Shown: piece by piece, positions 21,959 through 32,800 of the stretch
Position numbering within the stretch: the stretch's first letter is position 1
Layout of the letters: each line of letters starts with the position of its first letter
From: Rebecca billardiae RCC1528
Taxonomy: Eukaryota; Haptophyta
Length of the DNA stretch: 64,000 nucleotides
Direction: 5' to 3'
Assembly (NCBI GenBank): GCA_965240325.2
Contig: OZ251245.1
Location: 1-64,000 of the forward strand
Made by a program: the position numbers and the translations under genes
Notes under the pieces: generated by a model
Seen by the model: the letters and a program-made list of their open reading frames with translations, nothing else
Databases searched by the model: none
What the model was told of the DNA's origin: nothing

Positions 21959-24782
21959 ATGCTGGCGGCAGCGGCCCAGCGCGCGCCGTCGCGCGAGCAG
22001 ACGGCGCTGACCGCCAGGATGAACGAGGCGTGCGCGCACGCGGGGGCGCAAGCGCTCGCCGCCGTCGAGTCGGAGGTGCAGTTCGTCCGCGCGTGCGCTG
22101 GCTTCGTCACCGTGTACCAGGCGGAGAGCCCGGCGGGCGCCTCGCGCCTTTATGTGACGAGTGCCGACGAGCGGTGGCAGTTGCGAACGCGCGGCGAGGC
22201 GAAGTGGGACCGGCTGCGCGACGCGATGCACGCTGCTGGAGCGCTCGAGAGCACACTGCTGCGGCTCTTCAAACCGCGCGGGGGAGAGATGCCGATCTCG
22301 CAGCCGACACACGTCCTGTCGCTGGCTGTCTGCCTTGCAAAGGTGACCGCACTGGAGGGTGTGCACGCGGCCGACACCGCTCTCTGCGTGATCAAGGCTC
22401 ACGGAGCTGGCGTCAACCAACGCGCGCGCCGAGCTGCAGCTGGCGGCGCGGACACCGGACCACCCGCGCACCGATGGCCCGGGCACGAGCTCGGTGACGC
22501 AGTCGCAGCCGACCGCGCCTGGCCAGCAGCAGGTGGCTGGGCCTCTGGCCGGCTCTGGCGATGGGCCCGGGTCTCTGGTGGCGGGGATTGGCGCCGCCGC
22601 GGCCTCGACCAAGCCGAACGTTGTGCTAGCAGGAGGCAGCCAGCCTGCGTGCGTGTCGCACATGCTGCGGTGCAGCACGACGCCCGCAGCGCGCCAAGTT
22701 GCGCGCGAGCTGGCCGCAGGTGGGGCGCTGACCCGCGCGCACAGGGCGGCCCTCGGCGGCAAAGTGGTCGTCGTCACGTGCAGGTGGGAATGGCGGGCCG
22801 AGCTCGATCGCGACGAGACCGCCAAGCTGTACCACATCTCTGTGATCGGAGGCAGAGAGGGCGGCAGCGGTGGGGGCCAGCTGCAGCGCGCGCTGGGTGC
22901 GCTGTCCAGCCCCAGCGGCACGCGCGCGCCCTCGCCCGTCTGGGTCGTGTACCAGGGCGAGAAGGCGATGCGAACCACAGCAGGCGTCGCCGTGCCGCGC
23001 CGAGTGCTGCACGTGGCGGGCGCTGCCGTGACCGGGGAGCTGCGCGCGCTGCTCGGGATGCCCGACCCGACCGGTGGGCCTGGCGCCCGCGCCACGATCG
23101 GCCAGCTGACGCTCACTCGCGACGGTGCGGCGAGCGTGCTGAGCGTCGACGAGCAGCTGACCGTGCTGGAGAAGCTGGGGCGCTCGCAGTCGACGTCCGT
23201 GGGCCAGCGAAGCGCGCGCGGCGGCCTGGCGTGCGCGCTGCGCACGACTCGTGTCCGCCCGGGGCCCCGGCCGCTGCCCAGCGCGCGCCGGCCGCGACCG
23301 GAGCCGACGCCATCGCCGAGCGATGGCGGCGGCAAGCGCCCGCTCGCGCCGGCTGCCGACGCTGTCGACGGTCCTCGCGCCGCCGGACGGCCGCAACCGA
23401 CGGCCGCGGTGGCGCAGGTGTACGCGCGCCTCTTTGCGCGCCGTGGCTTGGCGGCAGACGGACGTGCTGCACCATCCGGCGATGGCCACCGCGGCGTCGG
23501 CAGCAGTGGCGGCGGCGACGGCGGCGGCGGCCCGTGGGCCGGCCCGCGGCTGGGTGCTGTGCACGAGGATGTGCTCGAGCGTCTGGTCGGGCTCGGCAGC
23601 ACCGGCAGCAGCAGCGCTCGGAACGGCAGCGCCGTGCCGAGCCTGGACCTGAGCGAGTGGGCGAGCGCAGAGCTGCGCAGTGGCGCGGTGGAGCACCTGC
23701 CGGTGGCATCAGTGCCGCCGCCCTCGGGCGGCAGCCGCGCACGCGTCACGCCGGTGATCGTCGAGGCGCCCTGCGGCAGCGCGTCCATGCTGCGCTGGAT
23801 GCTCCACCTCCTGGACGCGCTTGGCGCGCACACCGGAGCGGGCGGAGCAGCTGCGCGCATCGCCGCTGTGGCGGTGGAGCGCGAGCGCGCCCTCGCCGAG
23901 ACGCTGGTCGCTGACGCTGGCTTCACGGTGCTGGTGTGGCCAGGCGACGTTGTGCGGCGCGGACTGCCGCTGCACGTGATGCCGGGCTAGCGCCTGCTCA
24001 TCATTGCTGACATGCTCGACGCGCAGTTTCAGCACGTGTTGGGCGTGTGGCAAGCGGCCAACGCGCCCATCCTCCGCGCTGGAGGCACGCCGTGCAGCGA
24101 AAGCTCGCAGCTGTGTGGCCAGCAGCACTGCGCGACCTGCGGAAACCGCCACCGCTTCGCGACAGGCGAGACCGAGCTGCCGCTCGCCCTGAGGCAGGAG
24201 GGCTCCGAGGAGCTGGCGAGGCTGAACGCGCTCGCCGCGCGAGCGGCGTACGATGCGAGCGGCGGCAGCAGCCAGGCAATCCTGGAGATGTCCGCGGCAG
24301 CGTCGGTCTTCGAGCTGCCAGGCCTCCGCGCGCTGCACCAGGGAGGCAGCGCTATCGGCTCGCACGCACTCACGTCCCACTGCGCATTCACGGACGAGCG
24401 ACTGGACGGGCGCGTGCGCACGCTGGCCCAGCGTGCGGCAGCGGCCGACAGCGAGGCAGAGGTGGGGCCGTGCAGCATGCAGCTGCACGGCGCGCAGAAG
24501 GCCACACAGCTCATCGTGACGGGAAGGGGGAGCGACGCGTCGCACCGCCTGCCAGCTACGGCTGTGAGGCCACGCTGCTCTTCCGAGCACCCGTGCGAGC
24601 TGCTGCTGGCGCAGCCGCCAACTGGTGCCGCGGCCAAGCGCCAGAGGCGGCACCCAGCTGGCGTGAAGGACTGCCCGCGGGCGTACTACCACGTCCCAGT
24701 GCTGCTGTGCCTGGAGCTGGCAGTGGTGGTGCTGGGGCGCCTGACTGGCACCTGGGCGCACCCGCCAGCGGGCAACGGCTAG
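21959..24782 (+). pseudogene. Broken large gene with a weak C5-DNA-methyltransferase-like C-terminus
   Basis: Coding style runs from the ATG at 21959 to a TAG at 24780-24782, about 940 codons, but with two lesions. A shift from the first frame to a frame open from 22392 occurs near 22392-22404, and an in-frame TAG lies at 23988-23990, after which good coding resumes at once (RLLIIADMLDAQFQHVLG). Around the TAG the order VIVEAPCGSASML, AVAVERERAL, VWPGDV and AGGTPCSESS resembles, in order, cytosine methyltransferase motif I, the acidic cofactor residue, GDV and the catalytic Pro-Cys of motif IV. No ENV motif is visible afterwards. Some algal retroelements encode such enzymes, but no reverse transcriptase is seen here. 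The N-terminal 600 residues match nothing I know. The gene starts 82 bp after the transposon end. Confidence 0.5.
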
Positions 24783-26526
24783 GCTCAGGTGGGTGCCAGT
24801 TCATCGGAGCCGTCTGCGCGGCGGCAGTTATTATGTATGTATAGGTCACTGCTGCTGCCTGCTGGCTGCTCAGCCGGCGCCCGTACGCGACTAATATATC
24901 GTCCGTCGTCGTCACTGCTGACGATCGATGCCGGATTATACAGCCTGCTGCGCCCGTCGCCATGGCGGATCTTATTATTATATGCGCCGATGATCGATGC
25001 TAGTCATATGGCTATTACTGCTGGTACTTGGCGGTAGTACAAGTCGTCGATCAGATTCGGTGCGCGCGCAAGACGCCAGCCAGCAGAGCACCGCGTCGCA
25101 GTGAACCGACGAGCGCACGTACGCGTCGAGCTCATGCTGACAATAGCGGCAGGACTACCGTCACAGTGCGGCTGATGTGCACGGGCCGGCACACGTGGCA
25201 AGCAGCGGCGGCTGGCCAAAGTGCGCAGGGCGAGAGCGCGCAGTCGCTCGCGCCGACGCTGGCCCTGCTCTGGGCTGCTGTGGCTGCCACGCACTCAGCT
25301 CGGAGTGATGGGATACCCGCGGCGGGCTCTGCTGCGAGCGCGGTGGGGGTGGAACCGAGGCTCGGCAGCGGTCACAGCGGGTGGACAGGCTGCTGCGCGG
25401 GGAGCGGAGGGACGGGCGACAGGCTGGGCGTGCGCGGCGGCGGGCTCTGCGACAACCTCGGCGGCAGGCACGGCGGGCGGCGGTGCAGGTGGCGGTGGGC
25501 TCGGCTGTGGCCACGGCAGCGGCGTTGAGGGCGGCTGCGAGGCGAGGGCGGCGGTGAGGGCAGCGGGCGGGCGGGGGGCGACGCCCCGGGCCACGGCACA
25601 GCTCGCGCGGCGGGAGAGACACGCCATCGCCGCCCGCCATCGCCGCCGCCATTCGCCGACGAAAAAAAAGGAATTCGGCAACACCAAAATTGGAAATCCG
25701 CAGGAGCAGGACGATAGGATTTCCATCGAAATTCGAAATTGTGAATATTGGCCGCGGCGAGCCCTGGGTCACTGGCTGAGCCTAGGTCGCTGAGCTCGCT
25801 GGGTGGCGGCTGTCACGCCCCGCGCCGCGCGAGCGCGCGGCGCGCTCGCACGTGAGTGCACCGCTCGCCCGAGCGGCGGCGGCGGCACGCGCGCGCTGCC
25901 GCTGCTCGGGTGCGCCAAGCGGCCACTGCAACCTAGGCGTCAGCTGGAGGCGGCCACCGCCCGACCGCCGTCCGAGCTGACCGGCCGGCCGGCTGGGTGC
26001 CACGGCACGCAGAGCGGCTGCAGCGCAAGCGCGGCGGCGGCAGGCGCAAGGGGCGCGCGGGCACCAGCATCCGCGCCCAAGCTACCCACTCTGCCGCGCT
26101 GCCGGGCACTGGCTCGCGGGCGCACCCAGCGCTCGTCGCCGCTCGGTGTAGCCCCGCTGCCGAGCGTGGACGGGTCGGCCGCTCGGCTGCCGACCTACCG
26201 CGCGGCAGCGTTGGGTGAGGCGAGGAGCGGAGGTCCGCGCGAAGAGGCGCGCGCACGCGCAACGCGAGCGCTCGCTCGCGCACCGCCGCCTCCAGCGCTG
26301 CCCGAGGCGATGCCTCGCACGCTGGCCACCGCCGCCGCACCCGCTGCGCTGGCTGGCGCCCCCGGACGCCGGCTGTGACGTCTCGGCCGGCCGGGCAGCA
26401 TGGTGGGCACGTGAGGAGAGCGAGGGCGCGCGTGCGCGCCGCGCGCGGCGCGTACGCGCTAACCGCGCGATCCACGCACACTGCGGGCATGCGCGCGGCG
26501 CCCTCACCACCGCCGCCGGCGCCGGT
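24783..26526. other. Intergenic GC-rich stretch without a supported gene
   Basis: Open frames exist on both strands only because the sequence is GC-rich; they are arginine/alanine/proline-rich and lack domain signals. A short AT-rich patch lies near 25660-25750. No RNA gene or inverted-end element was recognised. Confidence 0.5.
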
Positions 26527-28465
26527 GGCGGCAGAAGGCTTGCACCTTGCTCTGCGCATTCAGTCATGAGGCTGTCGAAATAAGGCTCAAGGGTGGGGGC
26601 TGCCGCCCCCACACCCCCGCTTTTTTCTTCCGTGGGGGCTGCCGCCCCCACACCCCCGCTTTGGACCGCCTCCGAACGCTCGTTCAGCCCGCTCACTGCC
26701 GGCGGCGCCGGCGGCGGGCGCGGCGCGCGGGAGCAGCTCGGTGGCAGCCATCGTCGCCGGCGGCAATTTTTGGCGGTGGCATGGAAAAAACAAGTAGTCG
26801 TAGTATTCAAAAACCAATATTCGGACAGATTCGCCCGGTGAAACGGCCGCGCGCTGGACTGAGGCTCTGCTGCCGCCGCGCAATGGCGGCCGGCCCGCCC
26901 AGCGTCGTGGCTGGGCGACTCTGGAGGGTGAGAGCGGCGGAACGGCATATGAGAAGGGTCGGAAGAAGCTATCAGGCGACTCAGTGGGGCATGCTGGTCA
27001 CGTCAGGCAGCTTTGTTGCCGCGCCCCCGACCCGCTCGCCACCTGCACTGTTGTTGGGCGCCGGTCGGGTCTGCAGCCGTGCGCCGAAGTAAACTGGTGG
27101 TCGTAAGGCTGAAGGGGGGGGCTGCCGCCGCCATACAGCCGCTCTTTATCTTGCGGGGCTGCCGCCTTCACACGCCCGCGCGCTCTTTCGGCCGCCTCCG
27201 CACGCTCGGTCAGCCCGCTCACCGCCAGCGCCGGTGGCGGCAGAAGGCTTGCACCTTGCTCTGCGCATTCAGTCATGAGGCTGTCGAAATAGGGCTCTAG
27301 GGTGGGGGCTGCCGCCCCCACACCCCCGCTTTTTCTTCCGTGGGGGCTGCCGCCCCCACACCCCCGCTTTGGACCGCCTCCGAACGCTCGTTCAGCCCGC
27401 TCACTGCCGGCGGCGCCGGCGGCGGGCGCGGCGCGCGGGAGCAGCTCGGTGGCAGCCATCGTCGCCGGCGGCAATTTTTGGCGGTGGCATGGAAAAAACA
27501 AATAGTCGTAGTATTCAAAAACCAATATTCGGACAGATTCGCCCGGTGAAACGGCCGCGCGCTGGACTGAGGCTCTGCTGCCGCCGCGCAATGGCGGCCG
27601 GCCCGCCCAGCGTCGTGGCTGGGCGACTCTGGAGGGTGAGAGCGGCGGAACGGCATATGAGAAGGGTCGGAAGAAGCTATCAGGCGACTCAGTGGGGCAT
27701 GCTGGTCACGTCAGGCAGCTTTGTTGCCGCGCCCCCGACCCGCTCGCCACCTGCACTGTTGTTGGGCGCCGGTCGGGTCTGCAGCCGTGCGCCGAAGTAA
27801 ACTGGTGGTCGTAAGGCTGAAGGGGGGGGGCTGCCGCCGCCATACAGCCGCTCTTTATCTTGCGGGGCTGCCGCCTTCACACGCCCGCACGCTCTTTCGG
27901 CCGCCTCCGCACGCTCGGTCAGCCCGCTCACCGCCAGCACCGGTGGCGGCAGAAGGCTTGCACCTTGCTCTGCGCATTCAGTCATGAGGCTGTCGAAATA
28001 GGGCTCTAGGGTGGGGGCTGCCGCCCCCACACCCCCGCTTTTTCTTCCGTGGGGGCTGCCGCCCCCACACCCCCGCTTTGGACCGCCTCCGAACGCTCGT
28101 TCAGCCCGCTCACTGCCGGCGGCGCCGGCGGCGGGCGCGGCGCGCGGGAGCAGCTCGGTGGCAGCCATCGTCGCCGGCGGCAATTTTTGGCGGTGGCATG
28201 GAAAAAACAAGTAGTCGTAGTATTCAAAAACCAATATTCGGACAGATTCGCCCGGTGAAACGGCCGCGCGCTGGACTGAGGCTCTGCTGCCGCCGCGCAA
28301 TGGCGGCCGGCCCGCCCAGCGTCGTGGCTGGGCGACTCTGGAGGGTGAGAGCGGCGGAACGGCATATGAGAAGGGTCGGAAGAAGCTATCAGGCGACTCA
28401 GTGGGGCATGCTGGTCACGTCAGGCAGCTTTGTTGCCGCGCCCCCGACCCGCTCGCCACCTGCAC
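26527..28465. repeat. 709-bp tandem repeat, about 2.7 copies, with GC-rich hairpins
   Basis: Copies begin at about 26527, 27236 and 27945 and are nearly identical; the last stops near 28465, where the sequence switches to CGGTTGACGTGAGCCGG. Each copy carries two GTGGGGGCTGCCGCCCCCAC hairpins (8-bp perfect stem, TGCC loop) followed by ACCCCCGC, and an AT-richer patch (GGAAAAAACAA, ATTCAAAAACCAATATTCGG). Overlapping open frames on both strands repeat with the unit and show no domain, so I do not call a gene. Confidence 0.9.
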
Positions 28466-28628
28466 GGTTGACGTGAGCCGGTCGGAGGCCCGGTCGGGCT
28501 CCGCCCGCCCACGCGACGAGCCAAGACTCGAGATCGGCATATGAGACTGCCGCCAAATAAATTGGGGAGGGGTCCTCATACCATGCCCATCACGACCAGC
28601 CGAGTGCGCGCGTGGCCCCGTGATTTTG

Positions 28629-29613
28629 GGGAGTGGGCACCTCTTATACACGTGCACGGCGCGCACGCCCGCGAGCGCCGCGATGCGCCGCGGCGTGCGC
28701 TGATCCCGCACGTCACCGTGCCCATGGCGGCGAGCACCCCCGCACGAGTACACGGCGCCGCACGCCGAGAGCAGCAGCGTGTGCTCCGAGCCCGCGGCCA
28801 CGCCGCCCACGCGCACGCCGTCCAGCGCCTCGATGCGAGTCGGCCCCAGCCGGTGCTCCGTGTCGCCGTGGCCGAGCTCGCCTTGGCTGTTGTAACCCCA
28901 GCTGTACGCCGCGCCACCAGCCGTCAGCGCGAGGCTGTGATGGTAACCGGCAGCGATGCTGACGACGAGCTCCGCCACCTGCACGAACGCCCGTCGCTCA
29001 GCCTTGTCGCCCACGCCCAGCTGGCCGTACACGTTGCGGCCACACGCGTACACGGCGCCCGCCTCGCTCAGCGCGAGCAGGTGGTGCCCACCCGCCGCAA
29101 CGGCCCGCACGCGCACCGCCACCAGCGAGCCTACGCGCGTAGGCACGAGCACGTCCGTACCCATGCTGAGCTCGGGATGGCCCAGCCACGTGCCGCACGT
29201 GTGCACGCCGCCGGCACCGTCAACGACGGCGGAGAAGCCCATACCCATGGTTGGGCTGGCGGACGCGACGTACGTGTGCGCGTGCGCGAGCTTCAGTATG
29301 CGCTCGCGCGCGAGCAGCTCCTCCACCCACGTGGACACGCCCGCGGGCAGGGCCGCCGGCAGCGCGGCCTCGTGCCCGCGCGCGCGCGCGCGCTCGCGCA
29401 GCGCGTGCTCGAGCGGCCGGCGTTGGCGGCGGCGAGGTCGCGCACGTCATCGAAGTGAGCGAGAATGCGCGCGATCAGCTCGGGCGGCACGTCGGTCAGC
29501 CGGACGGTCGCCGCTGCGGTAGGCGCGCGCGTCGTCTGTTTGCCCACGCCGGGGCGGCCCGGCTCGACGGTTAGCCGACAAGGCGACTGGCAGGACGACA
29601 TTACAGTCGGCAT
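28629..29613 (-). pseudogene. F-box/RCC1-repeat protein, frameshifted and 3'-truncated
   Basis: The 5' part (from ATG 29613 or 29601) encodes an F-box start, VRLTDVPPELIARILAHFDD; F-box proteins recruit substrates to SCF ubiquitin ligases. The downstream frame encodes at least three RCC1 blades, with the hallmarks GHHLLALSEAGAVYACGRN, YGQLGVGD, YHHSLAL, WGYNSQGELGHGD and SEHTLLLS. The two frames join if one base is missing near 29413-29416. A full RCC1 propeller has seven blades. Similarity stops near 28640, about 170 bp before the 709-bp repeat array, and no further blades occur downstream on this strand. The gene is therefore probably truncated by the rearrangement that placed the repeats. 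A splice donor at GTGTATAAG cannot be excluded. Confidence 0.75.
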
Positions 29614-29865
29614 ATACGACTAGCGTACGACTGTCTTGCAGATCTGAACGTGTACAGTCGTAGTGCCGTACTTGCGCATGTTAATATAGAATGTACGACA
29701 GAAAGCTAGTGTGTCAGCACGGTGTACGCACGGAACCCACGCGCGCAGCTGCTCAGCTCAATGGCACTGTGCGCATCCAGATGCTCAATCGTCACACTCT
29801 CGATGAGTGCCGCCCCCCTACAATGCCATCGTCGCGGATTGGGGCGCATCACGCACGCGCAGCGC

Positions 29866-32800
29866 GAGCTCGAGCGCCGCGCGGCCGAGTGAGACTCGGC
29901 GCGGCGGGAGCGCGCGCGTCTGAACGCGGGCGTTCAAAAGACACGGCGCGAGACCGGCACCGTCCGCCGCCGCGAGGCGCTGCTGCGCGTGCAGCAGCGC
30001 GGCGCGCGCCGCTCGGCCGCACTCGGCTGCCACTCGGCTGCACTCGGCAGCAGACGTGGCCGCCGCGCGCCGCGCGCCGAGCTCGAGCGCCGCGCGGCCG
30101 AGTGAGACTCGGCGCGGCGGGAGCGCGCGCGTCTGAACGCGGGCGTTCAAAAGACACGGCGCGAGACCGGCACCGTCCGCCGCCGCGAGGCGCTGCTGCG
30201 CGTGCAGCAGCGCGGCGCGCGCCGCTCGGCCGCACTCGGCTGCCACTCGGCTGCACTCGGCAGCAGACGTGGCCGCCGCGCGCCGCGCGCCGAGCTCGAG
30301 CGCCGCGCGGCCGAGTGAGACTCGGCGCGGCGGGAGCGCGCGCGTCTGAACGCGGGCGTTCAAAGGACACAGCGCGAGACCGGCGCCGTCCGCCGCCGCG
30401 AGGCGCTGCTGCGCGTGCAGCAGCGCGGCGCGCAACTCGGCCGCACTCGGCTGCCACTCGGCTGCACTCGGCAGCAGCTGCGGCGCGCCGCGCGCCGCGC
30501 GCCGAGCTCGAGCGCCGCGCGGCCGAGTGAGACTCGGCGCGGCGGGAGCGCGCGCACCTGAACGCGGGCGTTCAAAAGACACAGCGCGAGACCGGCACCG
30601 TCCGCCGCCGCGAGGCGCTGCTGCGCGTGCAGCAGCGCGCGCCGCTCGGCTGCACCCGCTCGGCTGCCACTCGGCTGCACTCGGCAGCAGCTGCGGCGCG
30701 CCACGCGCCGCGCGCCGAGCTCGAGCGCCGAGCGGCCGAGTGAGACTCGGCGCGGCGGGAGCGCGCGCGTCTGAACGCGGGCGTTCAAAAGACACGGCGC
30801 GAGACCGGCGCCGTCCGCCGCCGCGAGGCGCTGCTGCGCGTGCAGCAGCGCGCGCCGCTCGGCTGCACCCGCTCGGCTGCCACTCGGCTGCACTCGGCAG
30901 CAGCTGCGGCGCGCCGCGCGCCGCGCGCCGAGCTCGAGCGCCGCGCGGCCGAGTGAGACTCGGCGCGGCGGGAGCGCGCGCACCTGAACGCGGGCGTTCA
31001 AAAGACACAGCGCGAGACCGGCACCGTCCGCCGCCGCGAGGCGCTGCTGCGCGTGCAGCAGCGCGCGCCGCTCGGCTGCACCCGCTCGGCTGCCACTCGG
31101 CTGCACTCGGCAGCAGCTGCGGCGCGCCACGCGCCGCGCGCCGAGCTCGAGCGCCGCGCGGCCGAGTGAGACTCGGCGCGGCGGGAGCGCGCGCGTCTGA
31201 ACGCGGGCGTTCAAAAGACACAGCGCGAGACCGGCACCGTCCGCCGCCGCGAGGCGCTGCTGCGCGTGCAGCAGCGCGCGCCGCTCGGCTGCACCCGCTC
31301 GGCTGCCACTCGGCTGCACTCGGCAGCAGCTGCGGCGCGCCGCGCGCCGCGCGCCGAGCTCGAGCGCCGCGCGGCCGAGTGAGACTCCGCGCGGCGGGAG
31401 CGCGCGCGTCTGAACGCGGGCGTTCAAAAGACACAGCGCGAGACCGGCACCGTCCGCCGCCGCGAGGCGCTGCTGCGCGTGCAGCAGCGCGCGCCGCTCG
31501 GCTGCACCCGCTCGGCTGCCACTCGGCTGCACTCGGCAGCACGCGCCGCGCGCCGCGCGCCGAGCTCGAGCGCCGCGCGGCCGAGTGAGACTCGGCGCGG
31601 CGGGAGCGCGCGCACCTGAACGCGGGCGCTCAAAAGACACAGCGCGAGACCGGCACCGTCCGCCGCCGCGAGGCGCTGCTGCGCGTGCAGCAGCGCGGCG
31701 CGCGCCGCTCGGCCGCACTCGGCTGCACTCGGCAGCAGACGTGGCCGCCGCGCGCCGCGCGCCGAGCTCGAGCGCCGAGCGGCCGAGTGAGACTCGGCGC
31801 GGCGGGAGCGCGCGCACCTGGAGGCGGGCGTTCAAAAGACACAGCGCGAGACCGGCGCCGTCCGCCGCCGCGAGGCGCTGCTGCGCGTGCAGCAGCGCGC
31901 GCCGCTCGGCTGCACCCGCTCGGCTGCCACTCGGCTGCACTCGGCAGCACGCGCCGCGCGCCGCGCGCCGAGCTCGAGCGCCGCGCGGCCGAGTGAGACT
32001 CGGCGCGGCGGGAGCGCGCGCACCTGAACGCGGGCGCTCAAAAGACACAGCGCGAGACCGGCACCGTCCGCCGCCGCGAGGCGCTGCTGCGCGTGCAGCA
32101 GCGCGGCGCGCGCCGCTCGGCCGCACTCGGCTGCACTCGGCAGCAGACGTGGCCGCCGCGCGCCGCGCGCCGAGCTCGAGCGCCGCGCGGCCGAGTGAGA
32201 CTCCGCGCGGTGGGAGCGCGCGCGTCTGAACGCGGGCGTTCAAAAGACACAGCGCGAGACCGGCACCGTCCGCCGCCGCGAGGCGCTGCTGCGCGTGCAG
32301 CAGCGCGCGCCGCTCGGCTGCACCCGCTCGGCTGCCACTCGGCTGCACTCGGCAGCACGCGCCGCGCGCCGCGCGCCGAGCTCGAGCGCCGCGCGGCCGA
32401 GTGAGACTCGGCGCGGCGGGAGCGCGCGCGTCTGAACGCGGGCGTTCAAAAGACACAGCGCGAGACCGGCACCGTCCGCCGCCGCGAGGCGCTGCTGCGC
32501 GTGCAGCAGCGCGCGCCGCTCGGCTGCACCCGCTCGGCTGCCACTCGGCTGCACTCGGCAGCACGCGCCGCGCGCCGCGCGCCGAGCTCGAGCGCCGCGC
32601 GGCCGAGTGAGACTCGGCGCGGCGGGAGCGCGCGCACCTGAACGCGGGCGCTCAAAAGACACAGCGCGAGACCGGCACCGTCCGCCGCTGCGAGGCGCTG
32701 CTGCGCGTGCAGCAGCGCGGCGCGCGCCGCTCGGCCGCACTCGGCTGCACTCGGCAGCAGACGTGGCCGCCGCGCGCCGCGCGCCGAGCTCGAGCGCCGA

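Noticed and set aside
21818-23914. A single 698-codon frame across the whole methyltransferase-like gene
   Set aside because: After about 22400 this frame turns Arg/Ala-rich while another frame takes over with balanced composition and recognisable motifs, so a frameshift model is better.
26587-28365. Repeated minus-strand frames (MRGGSRASVQRAAVSPGESVR and relatives) in the 709-bp repeat
   Set aside because: They follow the repeat unit, overlap open frames in other phases, and show no recognisable domain or codon bias contrast.
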